Positions 22,887 to 34,900 of a stretch of DNA of 64,000 nt are shown piece by piece. The notes under the pieces were generated by a model. That model was not told where the DNA came from and made no database searches. It was given only the letters and a program-made list of their open reading frames with translations. This DNA comes from Leptodactylus fallax (taxonomy: Eukaryota; Chordata; Amphibia; Anura; Leptodactylidae). Positions within the stretch are counted from its first letter, which is position 1; each line of letters opens with the position of its first letter. The translations under genes were made by a program, and so were the position numbers. Location: contig CAMRHE010000018.1 in the NCBI GenBank assembly GCA_947044405.1, forward strand, positions 4,464,001 through 4,528,000, read 5' to 3'.

Positions 22887-25590
22887 GTGTTGGGGGTAAA
22901 ATCACCTACTCGGCAGTTTTTTGTAAAGCCGCCGGGGGAGGTCAACAAGGCCATATGTTCAATCTGTGGGCAGAAGGTGAAGCGTGGCCAGGGTGCCAAT
23001 GTTGGCACCACAGCCCTGCGTCAACATATGCAGCGTCACCATAAAGTGGCCTGGGAGAGCTGTGGTTCCAATGTGGTGGTCCAGCCTTCCGCAGCAACCG
23101 CTGCAGCACCCAGAGGCACGCACGCCATTTCAAGCAGTCAAGGCTCCACCACCTCAGCCAAAGGAAGCTGTGTGTCCTTCCCATCATCTGCTGGTCATGA
23201 TGCTCATGTTCCTCCTCCTCCTAGTCAGTCATTGCGTCAGCAATTCATCACAGAAGCGATTTCGAAGAGACAACAGTATGCGTGCACTCATCCAACAGTG
23301 CAGAAGCTGAACGTGCTCCTGTCCAAGTTGCTGGTGCTGCAGTCACTCCCTTTCCAAGTGGTGGACTCTGCACCTTTCAGAGAACTCATGGCTTGTGCCA
23401 AGCCGAGGTGGAAAGTCAAAGCTATCATTTCTTTGCCAAAAAGGCAGTACCACCCATGCACAAATATGTAGAAGAGAAGGTGGGCCAGTCCTTGAGCCTG
23501 TCGGTGTCTGCCAAAGTTCACAGCAGCGCCGACATGTTGAGCTGTAACTACGGAAAAGGACAATATATGTCATTTATGGCCCACTGAGTTAATGTGGTGC
23601 CTGCCCAGACACACCAGCAACTTGGACAGGTGACGCAGCTTCAGCTTCCACGTTCTCACGCCATTGGTTCTGCAACAATGTCAGCCTCATCCTCCACTGT
23701 CTCCTCAGCCTCCACTGCAGGGACAATTCACAGTGCTCCTCCAGCATACCACATGTGCAGGGCACAGCGGTGTCACGCTGTTCTACACCTTATTTGCCTG
23801 GGCGAACGAAGTTACACAGGGGAGGAACTGCTCTGTGTCCTTCTTGAAGAAATCGAATCCTGGCTTTCTCCGTGACACCTCAAAATCGGAACCATGGTGA
23901 CTGACAGTGGGAAGAACATGGTGTCAATCCTTCGTCAAGGAGGGCTGAGCCATGCCAGTCTGGTTGTCAAGCATTTCCTTAAGTGTTCCACCCATCTGCA
24001 AGACATCCTAAAAATGTCAAGGAAACTTTGCATGCACTTCAGCCACTCGTACACCGCCAAGCACACCCTCCTTGAGCTGCAGCGGCAGATCGGCCTCCCA
24101 CAACATAGGAATCCCCGTTGGAATCCCACCCTCCATATGTTGGATCGACTATATGAACAGAGAAAAGCCATAAACGATTTCTTTATGATCCAAGCGGACA
24201 GAGGTACTCCCCTGTGTACAGTTGTGCTTAAAAAGTTTACATACGCCGGCAGATTTTTTGGTTTTTTTGGCCTTTTTTCAGAGAATATGAATGATAACAC
24301 AAAAACTTTTTCTCCACTCATGGTTAGTGGTTGGTTGAAGCCATTTATTGTCAAACTTCTGTGTTTTCTCTTTTTAAATCATAATGACAACCAAAAACAT
24401 CAAAATGACCCTGTTCAAAAGTTCACATGCCCCAGTTCTTAATACCGTGTATTGCCCCTCTCTAACATCAATGACAGCTTGAAGTTTTTTGTGGTAGTTG
24501 TGGATGAGGCTCTTTCTTTTCTCAGATGGTAAAACTGCCCATTCTTCTTGGCAAAAAGTCTCCAGTTCCTGTAAATTCCTGGGCTGTCTTGCATGTACTG
24601 TGCGCTTGAGATCTCCCCAGAGTGGCTCAATAATATTGAGGTCAGGAAACTGAGATGGCCACTCCAGAACCTTCATTTTCTTCTGCTGTAGCCAATGACA
24701 GGTTGACTTGGCCTTGTGTTTTGGATCGTTGTAATGTTGGAACGTCCAAGTACGTCCCATGCGCAGCTTCCGGGCTGATGAGTGCAAATTTGCCTCCAGT
24801 ATTTGCTGACAACGTTCTGCATTCATCTTTCCTTTGACTTTGACCAAGTTTCCTGTGCCTTTAGCACAACTGTACCTTTAACATTAGCCAGTGGCAGCTC
24901 ATGCGCAACACCTGCCGTTTGCTCGTTCCCTTTGAAGAGGACACTTTTTTAGTCAGTCGCCAGGACGTTGGGATGAACAACGTCATTCCACTGATTCACA
25001 TCCTAGAAAAGATGCTTTTCAATCTGGCTGGTCAGGGGACTGGAGATGTGGCGTCTACATCTCAAGGGCACATGAGCCCTATGGGGGCTGAACTGGAGGA
25101 GGAGGATGAGGAGGACATTGGAGCACAAACAATGTGTAGGCAAATGGGTGAAGAGGAGGAACAGGAGCAGCCAGAACAGTCAGAGGGGGATGAGGATGAT
25201 GAGGCAGATGACCCAGACACACCATTGGCAGTATGCAGTGGAGATGGATGCAGGGAGTCCCTCGGAGTCACTTGCATAAATGGCCCGAAGCATGCTGACT
25301 TCTTTGCACAGTGACAGCCATATTGTCACCATTCAGCAGAGAGATGACTACTGGCTCTCCACCATGTTAGACCCTCGCTACCTGGGAAAAATGGGGGCCT
25401 ATTTTACACCCGCTGAGAGGGAGGACAAACTGAACTACTATAGAGATATCCTATGTAGTAAGTTGGCTGCTGCCTATCTGCGCCATCGTCCATCCTCTTA
25501 CACGTCTGACCCGGGGGGCCCTGAGAGCTCAACTTGCACTGGCATGGCAGCTGTGGGAGGGGGTGGGGGTGGCAGGATCAGTATCGGTTC
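22887..25590 (+). pseudogene. hAT (ZBED-like) transposase, broken
   Basis: Remains of the hAT transposase. The first segment (22887-23440) carries a BED-type zinc finger: C24, C27, H47 and H51/H52 in CSICGQ...LRQHMQRHH. Further pieces follow in other frames: AVPPMHKYVEEKVGQSL (23440-23585), a segment with VTDSGKNMVSIL and NPRWNPTLHMLDRL (23885-24216), then VIPLIHILEKML and an acidic stretch (24900-25270), and YWLSTMLDPRYLGKMGAYFTP (25340-25410), the hAT LDPR motif. Frameshifts, stops and the Tc1 insertion at 24219 interrupt it. The C-terminal hATC dimerisation region is missing; a 140-bp tandem repeat begins where it should be. Not functional. Confidence 0.8.
24219..24872 (-). mobile_element. 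Internally deleted Tc1-like element
   Basis: A 654-bp element with ends CAGTTGTGCTTAAAAAG and TTAGCACAACTG, flanked by TA (24217-24218, 24873-24874). The minus strand encodes only the C-terminal half of a Tc1 transposase, from GTGNLVKVKGKMN to the end. D244-equivalent is altered (FQHYNDPKH, first D to Y) and E is kept (NIIEPLW). The deletion removed the 5' half and all but about 12 bp of the 5' inverted repeat. Its C-terminus reads straight through into the 3' repeat. It interrupts the hAT transposase. Confidence 0.85.
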
Positions 25591-25603
25591 CATCAGCATA
25601 ATG

Positions 25604-26340
25604 GGAACAAAATGGCGAATATGGTCCTCCTTATGGGTTTAGACACTAATAAACACCTTTAAATAAGTGAAAATAACAGCTAAGAATTATTGAATTATTA
25701 TTGACAATACTGTTTTAAAAATGGCCTGCAACTTTATACTGGTAACAAAATGGCAAATATGGTCCTCCTTATGGGTTTAGACACTAATAAACACCTTTAA
25801 ATAAGCGATAACCGCTAAAAATTATTGAATTTTTATTGACAATACTGTATTGAAAAATGACCTGCAACTTTATACTGGTAACAAAATGGCGAATATGGTC
25901 CTTTTTATGTGTTTTGACACTAATAAACACCTTTAAATAGGTGATAACCGCTAAGAATTATTGAATTATTGAGTTTTTATTGACAATACTGTTTTAAAAT
26001 ATTGCCTGCAACTTTATACTGCTAACAAAATGGCGAATATGGCCCTTTTTATGTGTTTTGACACTTTAAAAAACCTTTAAATAAGTGAGAACTGCTAAGA
26101 ATTATTGAGTTATTAAATTAATATTGACAATACTGTATTGAAAAATGGCCTGCAACTTTATACTGGTAACAAAATGGCGAATATGGTCCTTTTTATGTGT
26201 TTTGACACTAATAAACACCTTTAAATAAGTGATAACCGCTAAGAATTATTGAATTATTGAATTTTTATTGACAATACTGTTTTTAAAAATTGCCTGCAAC
26301 TTTATACTGGTAACAAAATGGCGGATATGGTCGTTATGTC
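25604..26340. repeat. 136-144 bp tandem repeat, about five copies
   Basis: Units start at about 25604, 25741, 25877, 26021, 26165 and 26309 with GGTAACAAAATGGCGAATATGG. Each contains ACACTAATAAACACCTTTAAATA-like sequence and ends CCTGCAACTTTATACT. Early units are 136-137 bp and later ones 144 bp. It lies between the transposase remnant and the hAT right end. Confidence 0.9.
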
Positions 26341-26640
26341 TTTCCCCAAGTTAAAGGCCTTTATTACAGATAAGTACAGATATTATTGGATGATAATTCA
26401 GTTTTCTTTGGCACAATAGTACTGAATTATGTTATGCCTTGTAAGAACAGTGAATAAGCCCCTTATAATAAACGCCTTTAAAAAGGGTTTTTTTTTTCAG
26501 ATAAGTGCAGATATGGCTTTGGCACAATAGTACTGAAAAATGTTATACCTTGTAAGAACAGTGAATAAGCCCCTTATAATAAAGGCCTTTAAAAAGGCTT
26601 CTTTTACAGATGCGTGCAGATATTAGTGTATGATATTTCA
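26341..26640. repeat. Duplicated block of about 110 bp
   Basis: Two direct copies (from about 26407 and 26517) share GGCACAATAGTACTGAA, CCTTGTAAGAACAGTGAAT and AAGCCCCTTATAATAAA. It lies in the 3' region of the hAT element. Confidence 0.8.
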
Positions 26641-27212
26641 CTTTTTTTTTGCTGTACTGCACTGCAAAAGGCTTGTTGTGTTCCACCTTGATGACACAGA
26701 TATGAGTAATGAGCAGAGGTATAATGGCAATGTGAATTATGCTGCAAATTCTTGCTGTTAATGACCTTGCAACCACCCCAAATTCTTCTCTCAATTCCTC
26801 CCTATGCTTTCCCTCTAGTTCTAAGGCTCAGCCTCTTTCCCTGAACTTCTATATGTTTTCTAAGTCTTTCCCTAGCTCCTGCCGACATCTCTCCCTACAG
26901 TAAGAGCGATGTGGAATGACTGTACCTAAAATGGTTGAGGGTTTTTATAGGGCTGTGACATCACAGGACCTGCTGGCTGCTGATCAGCTGCACGCTTGGC
27001 ATTGTGGGTGATCCCACGCTCCCAGAGTCCCTTCCCCCTTGTCCTAACATGTGCGGCGGCCATTTTAAAAAATTTTTAAAAAATGCGATTCGATGCATCG
27101 AAGCGTGAGGAAATCCGGAATCGTGGCGAATCGAAGATTTCCTGAAACTCGAATCGGATTCCACTTCTGCAGAATCGATTCGCTCATCTCTAGTCCTAAC
27201 CTAAGCCAACTA

Positions 27213-28815
27213 CAGTGTGGAAAAAAAAGTATTTAGTCAGCCACCAATTGTGCAAGTTCTCCCACTTAAAAAGATGAGAGAGGCCTGTAATAGACATCAT
27301 AGGTAGACCTCAACTATGAGAGACAAAATGAGAAAACAAATCCAGAATATCACATTGTCTGATTTTTTAAAGAATTTATTTGCAAATTATGGTGGAAAAT
27401 AAGTATTTGGTCAATAACAAAAGTTCATCTCAATACTTTGTTATATATCCTATATTGGCAATGACTGAGGTCAAACGTTTTCTGTAAGTCTTCACAAGGT
27501 TGGCACACACTGTTGCTGGTATGTTGGCCCATTCCTCCATGCAGATCTCCTCTAGAGCAGTGATGTTTTGGGGTTGTCGCTGGGCAACACGGACTTTCAA
27601 CTCCCTACAAAGGTTTTCTATGGGGTTGAGATCTGGAGACTGGCTAGGTCACTCCAGGACCTTGAAATGCTTCTTATAAAGCCACTCCTTCGTTGCCCTG
27701 GCGGTGTGCTTGGGATCATTGTCATGCTGAAAGACCCAGCCACATTTCATCTTCAATGCCCTTGCTGATGGAAGGAGGTTTGCACTCAAAATCTCACGAT
27801 ACATGGCCCCATTCATTTTTTCATGTACACGGATCAGTTGTCCTGGTCCCTTTGCAGAGAAACAGCCCCAAAGCATGATGTTGCCACTCCCATGCTTCAC
27901 AGTAGGTATGGTGTTCTTTGGATGCAACTCAGCATTCACTCTCCTCCAAACACGACGAGTTGTGTTTCTACCAAACAGTTCTACATTGGTTTCATATGAC
28001 CATATGACATTCTCCCAATACTCTTCTGGAACATCCATATTTTCTCTAGCAAACTTCAGACGGGCCCGGATATGTTCTGGCTTAAGCAGGGGGACACGTC
28101 TGGCACTGCAGGATCTGAGTCCCTGGTGGCGTAGTGTGTTACTGACGGTACCCTTTGTTACGTTAGTCCCAGCTTTCTGCAGGTCATTCACTAGGTCCCC
28201 CCGTGTGGTTCTGGGATTATTGCTCACCATTCTTGTAATCATTTTGACCCCACAGGGCTAGATCTAGCGTGGAGACCCTGATTGAGGGAGATTATCAGTG
28301 GTCTTGTATGTCTTCCATTTTCTAATTATTGCATCCACAGTTGATTTTTTCACACCAAGCTGCTTGCCTATTGCAGATTCAGTCTTCCCAGCCTGGTGCA
28401 GGTCTACAATTTTGTTTCTGGTGTCCTTCCACAGCTCTTTGGTCTTCACCATAGTGGAGTTTGGAGTGTGACTGTTTGAGGTTGTGGACAGGTGTCTTTT
28501 ATACTGATAACAATTTCAAACAGGTGCCATTACTACAGGTAATGAGTGGAGGACAGAGGAGCCTCTTAAAGAAGTTACAGGTCTGTGAGAGCCAGAAATC
28601 TTGCTTGTTTGTAGGTGACCAAATACTTATTTTCCACCATAATTTACAAATAAATTCTTAAAAAATTAGACAATGTGATTTTCTGGATTTGTTTTCTCAT
28701 TTTGTCTCTCATAGTTCAGGTCTACCTATGATGACAATTACAGGCCTCTCTCATCCTTTTAAGTGGGAGAACTTGCACAATTGGTGGCTGACTAAATACT
28801 TTTTTTTCCCTACTA
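27213..28815 (-). mobile_element. Tc1-like element, decayed
   Basis: A 1603-bp element starts CAGTGTGGAAAAAAAAGTAT, has long inverted repeats (left GCCACCAATTGTGCAAG, right CTTGCACAATTGGTGGC) and is flanked by TA (27211-27212, 28816-28817). The right tip is mutated (CCCTACTA instead of CCACACTG). It lies only 20 bp beyond the right end of the hAT element. Confidence 0.88.
27430..28452 (-). pseudogene. Tc1-like transposase with several defects
   Basis: Full-length transposase remnant on the minus strand. The N-terminal helix-turn-helix part ([18 protein letters not shown]) is open from 28452 to about 28264, followed by a disruption, then the catalytic part (28242-27649). The first catalytic aspartate is a tyrosine ([11 protein letters not shown]); the second remains ([10 protein letters not shown]). 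A TGG-to-TGA change at 27648 stops the frame before the glutamate region, and the codons for NPIENL and the closing KY follow to 27430. It cannot be active. Confidence 0.85.
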
Positions 28816-28817
28816 TA

Positions 28818-30640
28818 ATAAATGATGTAAAATAAGACTAGACAGTATAAACATATACCAGATTTAGACACTTTGATAAATCTGGTGCAATTTAACACTG
28901 TCTAGTCTAAGTGTGCAGTGTCTACAACTTAGACAATATTAGTAAATCTAAGAGACTAGGGTTGCATTATCAGTCTACACAGAGTTAACTTGTAGTGGGT
29001 AACCATGGAAACACAGGTCTGCAAAGAGGTTGTAGGAAATGTTCATTGTCATTTCAGATTGGTTGTGAAGGTTAAAATAGACTTTATCCTTGACTTCAAC
29101 ATTGTACTGTATACTAAATAAATAATTTAGAATAGAGTAATATTTTGCTTTATTGTCCATCCACTCAGGGCCGTTTTAACACATTGGTGGTCCCAGTGCA
29201 AATGTTTCATAAGTGACCCCCCCCCCCTCATCACCATCCGCTATTATTATCCATCTGAAAACTGCCAAAAACTGGGATTTCATATGGTGCTATTCAATGG
29301 GTGAAAATGTGTTATCTGACTGATGGAACTTTCCGCCTGTCAGAAATGTTTTATATGTTTATCTTTAGTAATAATAGTTATTGCTATTATTTTAGCGTGT
29401 AACGGATATCGCTATAGAGGCGATCAGCGTATTTTACATTATAAAGTTACAGGATAGGGACAGTGAATTGTAAACTTTATTGATAACTTTGTGTATGTAT
29501 TGTGCAAGTGTTTGGTGCAACTCTATTGGCACTGCAACCTTGCCAATGGTAAATGTCTGTGTCACAGAGCCAATAACTTCCTGGTTATGTTTAGAGGGGT
29601 ATTACAGAAGAATACCCCTGTGATTAGGCTCAGAAGGGTATTACATTATCCCTCTATGTGACAATCAGAAAGCAAAAGTATAGCATGCTCTCTGACAGGT
29701 TATGCACAGACAATGATGATTTCTCATAGTCTCTGTAGTCTGCAGCTCTGCCCCCTCCTTCACTTCACTTTAGAGCCCCATATCTTAGGATCGGTTAGGG
29801 ATATGAAGATGACCTTGGATTCCTTTTAAAGATGAGAATCTCATCTTTAAAATGATAGAAAGATCATCATGAAACTTACAGATTCAGAGCGATCCACTGT
29901 TAAAAACACTGTCGGGAATTGAGATCTACATTGGGATCTCAATGCCGAAAATCCTTTTCACCATAGAATCGTTCTGAATCTGTAAGGATTATCATAATGA
30001 TTTGGGTTACAGTTTAATGTCCCTCTCCTACTACACTAAAAAAACAAAACAAAAAAAAAAAAAAAAACACTAACACCCACCTCTCCTCTCTCCCTTGCTG
30101 TCTCTGGTCTGGAGTCTTCAGGGAGCTGCAGTCGATATAAGGGACGTCATCACATCACGCCTGCAGCTCATGGGAAAGAATGATGAAGCAGGGAGCTTGT
30201 TTAGACAATGTATGGAGTTGCAGTCCCTTTTACCCCAGTCAGGAATCAAGTCAATTATCAGGAATGACTGTCCCTACAAAGGTTGTTTCTGGGAATTGGC
30301 CCATGTATAGTAATTTGTCCTGACTTATTTGTTGGGTGATGGAATCTTTTATTGGGCACCAGCACTTTACATGAGGCACAGTGCTGCCAACAAAAGCATA
30401 CTGTATGGGAATTAACGATTTGTAGTGATGATTTCTACATGTAAATGCAGTAAGTGAGCAAGCTGTGAAGGAGCACTCCTAGGATCGTCCACTCCAAATC
30501 ATTGACCCCTTAGTTGGCACTTGTAAAAAGACCCACAGACACTAGACTGTACTTGTATTTATTTCCTTCCCTTCCTCCCCTAAAAAAAAACTATGTCTCC
30601 AGTAGTTGCCAAAAAACTAATCACAAAACTGCAACATGAT
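28818..30640. other. No gene seen; foldback pieces
   Basis: Contains short palindromic repeats (around 28840-28960; 29830-30005, where CTTACAGATTCAGAGCGAT faces ATCGTTCTGAATCTGTAAG), a CAGGGCCGTTTTAACA start at 29167 resembling another non-autonomous element, and a poly-A run at 30049-30067. The frame 30095-30310 has no recognised domain. Confidence 0.4.
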
Positions 30641-31228
30641 TAACCGCTTTCAGAGTAAACATTTGGTGTTGATATAAATCCCTTGTAAAAAAAAAAAAAA
30701 TATATATATATAAAAAAAAATCTAAAAATTCTAATTTCCCCCTTTCTATAAAAATAAATAAACAAAAGCAAACATGAGATGAGCATAATATACATCCCCA
30801 TGTCTGAAAATGCCTGGTCTACAAACATAAAAAATATTTTTCCCATACAGCGTAGCGGGAAAAAAAAAAACAAGAGAGCCAAGCCACCATTCCAAACCAC
30901 CAAAAGAGCCAAACCAGACATATCCCAAAATGGTATAACTAAAAATTACTTATAAATACATGGAAATATAAAAAAAATTACGGGTGTCAGAATATGGCGA
31001 CTTTTTTGGGATTTTTTTTTTAAGGGGTTAAAACATAAACACAAATATGTAAATGTTGGAATCATACCGACCCATAAAATACAGATGACGTGTCATTATA
31101 AAGTACAATTTTTCCTGCAAACATTACGTCTGGCTCTGCAAACGGAAAAATAACAAAATTATGGGGTTTGGAAGGTGCGGAGTCAAAAACGAAAAAATAG
31201 AAAAATGCCTACTGTTGGAAGGGGTTAA
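30641..31228. repeat. Possible MITE bounded by TTAACC/GGTTAA
   Basis: Starts near TTAACCGCTTTCAG and ends near TTGGAAGGGGTTAA, weak inverted ends around AT-rich non-coding sequence. The hydrophobic minus-strand frames are composition effects. Confidence 0.3.
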
Positions 31229-31500
31229 TGTGTTCTAGAACTTGCAATATTGTCCACAAGAAATTATTAAATGCACTGTTGTGATGTGGCAAATTTGGTA
31301 ATGAATGTGGTTTAGAAGTGACAGTACTGTTCCCTAGAAATTATTAAATGCAGCGTTGCCATACAGAAATTTTGTAATGTTTGTGAATAAGGACAGTAAA
31401 TAAGGCAAATAATGTAATATACAACTGGCAGTGACAATACCACAGGATGCCATCATTGATAAAAAAATAATAAATAATGCCCAAAATGAGTGACAGACTC

Positions 31501-31532
<32 letters not shown>

Positions 31533-31662
31533 GGGCGTGTGGTGCGATTTCACAGAATTTGTCACTTCTACACAGACACAATACAGAAAGAGTGACACAC
31601 TGTGCAGACTCTATGTAAAAAAAAGTGCTATGAGAGTTCATAAAATTGTCACTTTTATGCTG
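31229..31662. other. No gene seen
   Basis: Local tandem-like degenerate sequence (GTTAAAAAAAGT, GTGACA words) with a poly-A run at 31507-31532. No supported coding frame. Confidence 0.4.
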
Positions 31663-31966
31663 AAGCCTCACGTGGCATAAACCACGGTGGTTTACAGTCC
31701 CTGCAAAGTGGATGGGATTCTAGTGAATCTCATCCACACATTGAAGAAAAATACTGTTGCGTTTTTAGAAATCGCAGCATCTCAATTATACCTATGGAAA
31801 CGCTGGAGGTTTCCATATAGGTATAATTGAAGCAGAAAGTCCACTCTGCAGATTTTCTGGGGAAAACTTTGCGGAAAAAAAACCAGATGCTTTTCCACTG
31901 CATTTTTTTCTGCAGATTTTTTTTTTTTTTGCTGTGTTTTGCTACGTGGGGCCTTACCCTGAAAAA
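31663..31966. mobile_element. MITE ending in CTACGTGGGGCC
   Basis: The left part GAAGCCTCACGTGGC and right part GCTACGTGGGGCCTTA are inverted ends. The interior shares GTGGATGGGATTCTAG, AAATCGCAGCAT and GAAGCAGAAAGTCC with copies at 38318-38678 and 39402-39685. Non-coding. Confidence 0.6.
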
Positions 31967-34900
31967 GGAAAGAGTTTCACGATTTCACAGAATGTGTCAA
32001 GTCATTTACGAAACAGCTCAGGAAGGGACTGTGACAGTTTTTTTTTTTTTTTTAAAGTCACTTCTTTTGCCAGACAGGGCTTTTTCTGGTCTGTTACACT
32101 AAGGTTATTTACACATGTTGTGAATTTTTTTTAACGGATGTCAAACAACAGGATTACATTCAATTTAAGCAAATAGGGGCTATTCACATGACATTATATA
32201 GGTGATGTCCTATTTTTGTCCGCTTTCACGAACCCCTCCATACACTGAAATGTAAGAGGGATCCATGAAAATGGATGACCCTTGGGTGCCAGATGGCTGT
32301 AGAAAATGGACATTTTTTACGGCTGTTATGTACCTCGGTCATGTGAATGTAACCAAACTTTCATGATCTCTCCCTATATCTGTGTAATTTAATTAAATAT
32401 ATCTAATCTATCCTCTCCTATCTGTATTTTCAGTAATAATCTTACCCTGCCATCTCCTCCACAAAGTGGCTCCTCTCTGGGCAGTCTTCCATATATAGGA
32501 CCTATGACATTACTAGTGACCTTTTCACCCACAACCCCTTATGATTTGCTGAGAGACAAGGGATTACTAGAAAGCTAGCCTTGGTCACAAATCACGTGAT
32601 CCTCCTACTCTCTGCATGTTTCATGTAGTGACACCCATTTTTACTCATTTGAAACAAATCACAAAAGTTATGGTTTTGTTGGGAACCAAAGTTTTTGTTA
32701 ATTTCAGGTCAAATACAGTTAGTTACAAACCAATTTATCCATCTTTACTCACCTCTTGTTGTTGTGTTTAATTTTCTTTGAGTGGTGCTTAAGGGAAATT
32801 ATAAAGTAGAGATTGTCCAAAAAGGATACTGCTAGTGATACTACAGACACTTTTTTATATTTCCAGTTTAATGAACCCCTCTACTTGATGAACAAAGTAA
32901 GAAAAAGTGATAGTTCCAACAATCCTGATATGTACAGAGATTGTCGATACTTTCTTTCAGGCTGCTCTTTAGAACAGTGCTCTCTATATTTTGTGTAAAA
33001 GTACAAGGAAACCAAACCCAGATGTTTTTATGATATTTGTAGACGTTTTCCCCACACAGGGCTTATAGGTTGAACTTGATGGACTTGTATCTTCTTCCAA
33101 CCTCATCTAATATGTTACATAATAAAAAGTTGGGACATTTTTTATAAAATCTTATTACATATATGGTAATAAATTGGTACGAAGCACACAATAAAGATGA
33201 AAATCTACAATATTGTTGTTCCATTTTAAAAACCTGGCAGGAGAAGATCATTGTCTTCAGTGATCCAATTGTTAGACAATACGATCAGCACATGGAAGTG
33301 ATTACAAAGCAAAGCAAACAAGAAACAGAAATGGCTAAACATAAACAGTTTACATTCACTGGCACATACGGGTGATTGGTTTAGTTCTGTTCTCTGTGGG
33401 AGTCGGGCCAAGGAACCAAGCTGATTTAATAGTAAAGCAATACTCCTAATTAGTCATCATCTGACTAAAATATATTACATTATAAAACTGTAAACCTGCT
33501 AACTTATTATCTTCTAGACTGTGAGCGAGCGTTACAAGATACTCTGAGGTCAGTAACTGGCTGCAAGGGGTCACATGCTGTTGAAGTGATGTCAGCGCAG
33601 CGAAGAGGCATAACTAGATCAAAGGGGGGTGGGGTTAATAGGGATATACTACTTATTTTCTTATTTTACACCATCCCCACCCTCTGATCTCAGAAAACCC
33701 ACTTAATACATAATCATAGGATATTATTACTTCTACTGTACACCACTGTTTCAAATTGAAATAGAAAAAATGAAAATAAATACGTAATTAATATGATTAA
33801 CCCTTTAGTGACTGGTCTGTTTGAGGCCTTGATGGCGGAACCATTTTTTGCATTTTTCCATTGTCACACACATACTAAGTATACTAAATGTAACCTAAAT
33901 GTAACTGGGAATTGTTTTTTTGCAGGATAAGTGGTAGTGTTTAATGGCACTATTTTGGGGAAGATATACCTCATTGATTAACTTTTATTAACTCTTTATG
34001 TGAAGAAATAGAAAAAAGCAACAATTTTGCTATCGCTTTTTTATGCTATAAATTTTGCGCCATTCACTTTGCGGCTTAAATAAGCAGATACATTTATTCA
34101 CTGGGTTAATATGATTAAATTTATATGAAATTTGTATAGTTTTTATATGTTTTATTACTTTTGCAAAGTAAAAACCCTTTTGGTAATAACATTTTTTTCC
34201 ATTTACACTTTCCAAGACCGAGAACTTAATTTTTTTTTTTTGTTGATTGAATTTTGCGATGGCTTATTTTTTGTGGTAAGACCTGACATTTATATTGGTG
34301 CCATTTTAAAGAATATAATATATATTCATTTTGTAGAAAATCAGTTGTGTTGGAATAAGGCCCATTAATGACCAATGTAGAAAGTCTATATGCCAGTCAC
34401 TAATGAGATAAATTATGAATAAACAAATGTGGTTACTATATAACTACCACTGCTACTATAACAGCTTCTTTTCTAAAGGTAGTCACTTAAGCTATGGACG
34501 TGGCTCCTGGAATCCCCAGTCATCATCTGTTATCATCAGGGAGTGCTTTGTGCAGCCAAACATCTCCTCTGCAGCAGCACCTGATAAGTTCCAAAGGGAT
34601 TTGGCTACAAAATAAAATCAAAGTTTTTGTTTCAGAATCTGGCAAGAATCTGATATCGCTGCTCATGATTTAGCAATAGCACGTGTTTGGATTTTGGTCA
34701 ACTAGAAAGTACTGTAGATCTTTTGTATCGAGGCCTAATAGATAAACATAAATAACTTTGCCTAAATCAACAGTAGAATAGAACAAAATTTCAAAAATAT
34801 CCTATTAGAGAAAGATACTTCTTTCTCCAATTAGAAGGCTCCTTTCCTTTTCCCATTTCCTAAACTATTCATATATTCTGAACTCACTGTTAAGTCCAAG

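Larger units (their letters stand above)
20722..27192 (+). mobile_element. 6.5-kb hAT element with nested insertions
   Basis: Begins TAGGGATGAGCGAAT and ends ATTCGCTCATCTCTA, imperfect inverted repeats, between two perfect copies of the octamer GTCCTAAC (20714-20721 and 27193-27200). The 8-bp duplication, BED-finger protein and LDPRYL motif identify a hAT element. It holds a minisatellite (21180-21500), an L2/CR1-like LINE tail (21808-22666), the broken transposase (22887-25590), a deleted Tc1 (24219-24872), a 140-bp tandem repeat (25604-26340) and a duplicated 110-bp block (26341-26640). The target was itself a decayed repeat. Confidence 0.85.

Noticed and set aside
24374..24450. C-terminal extension of the deleted Tc1 protein (after VREGQYTVLRTG)
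   Set aside because: It is read-through into the terminal repeat after loss of the normal stop, not a fused domain.
33055..33125. Possible SINE
   Set aside because: Only a tail-like repeat word is recognisable; no tRNA-like or 5S-like promoter boxes and no target duplication were found.
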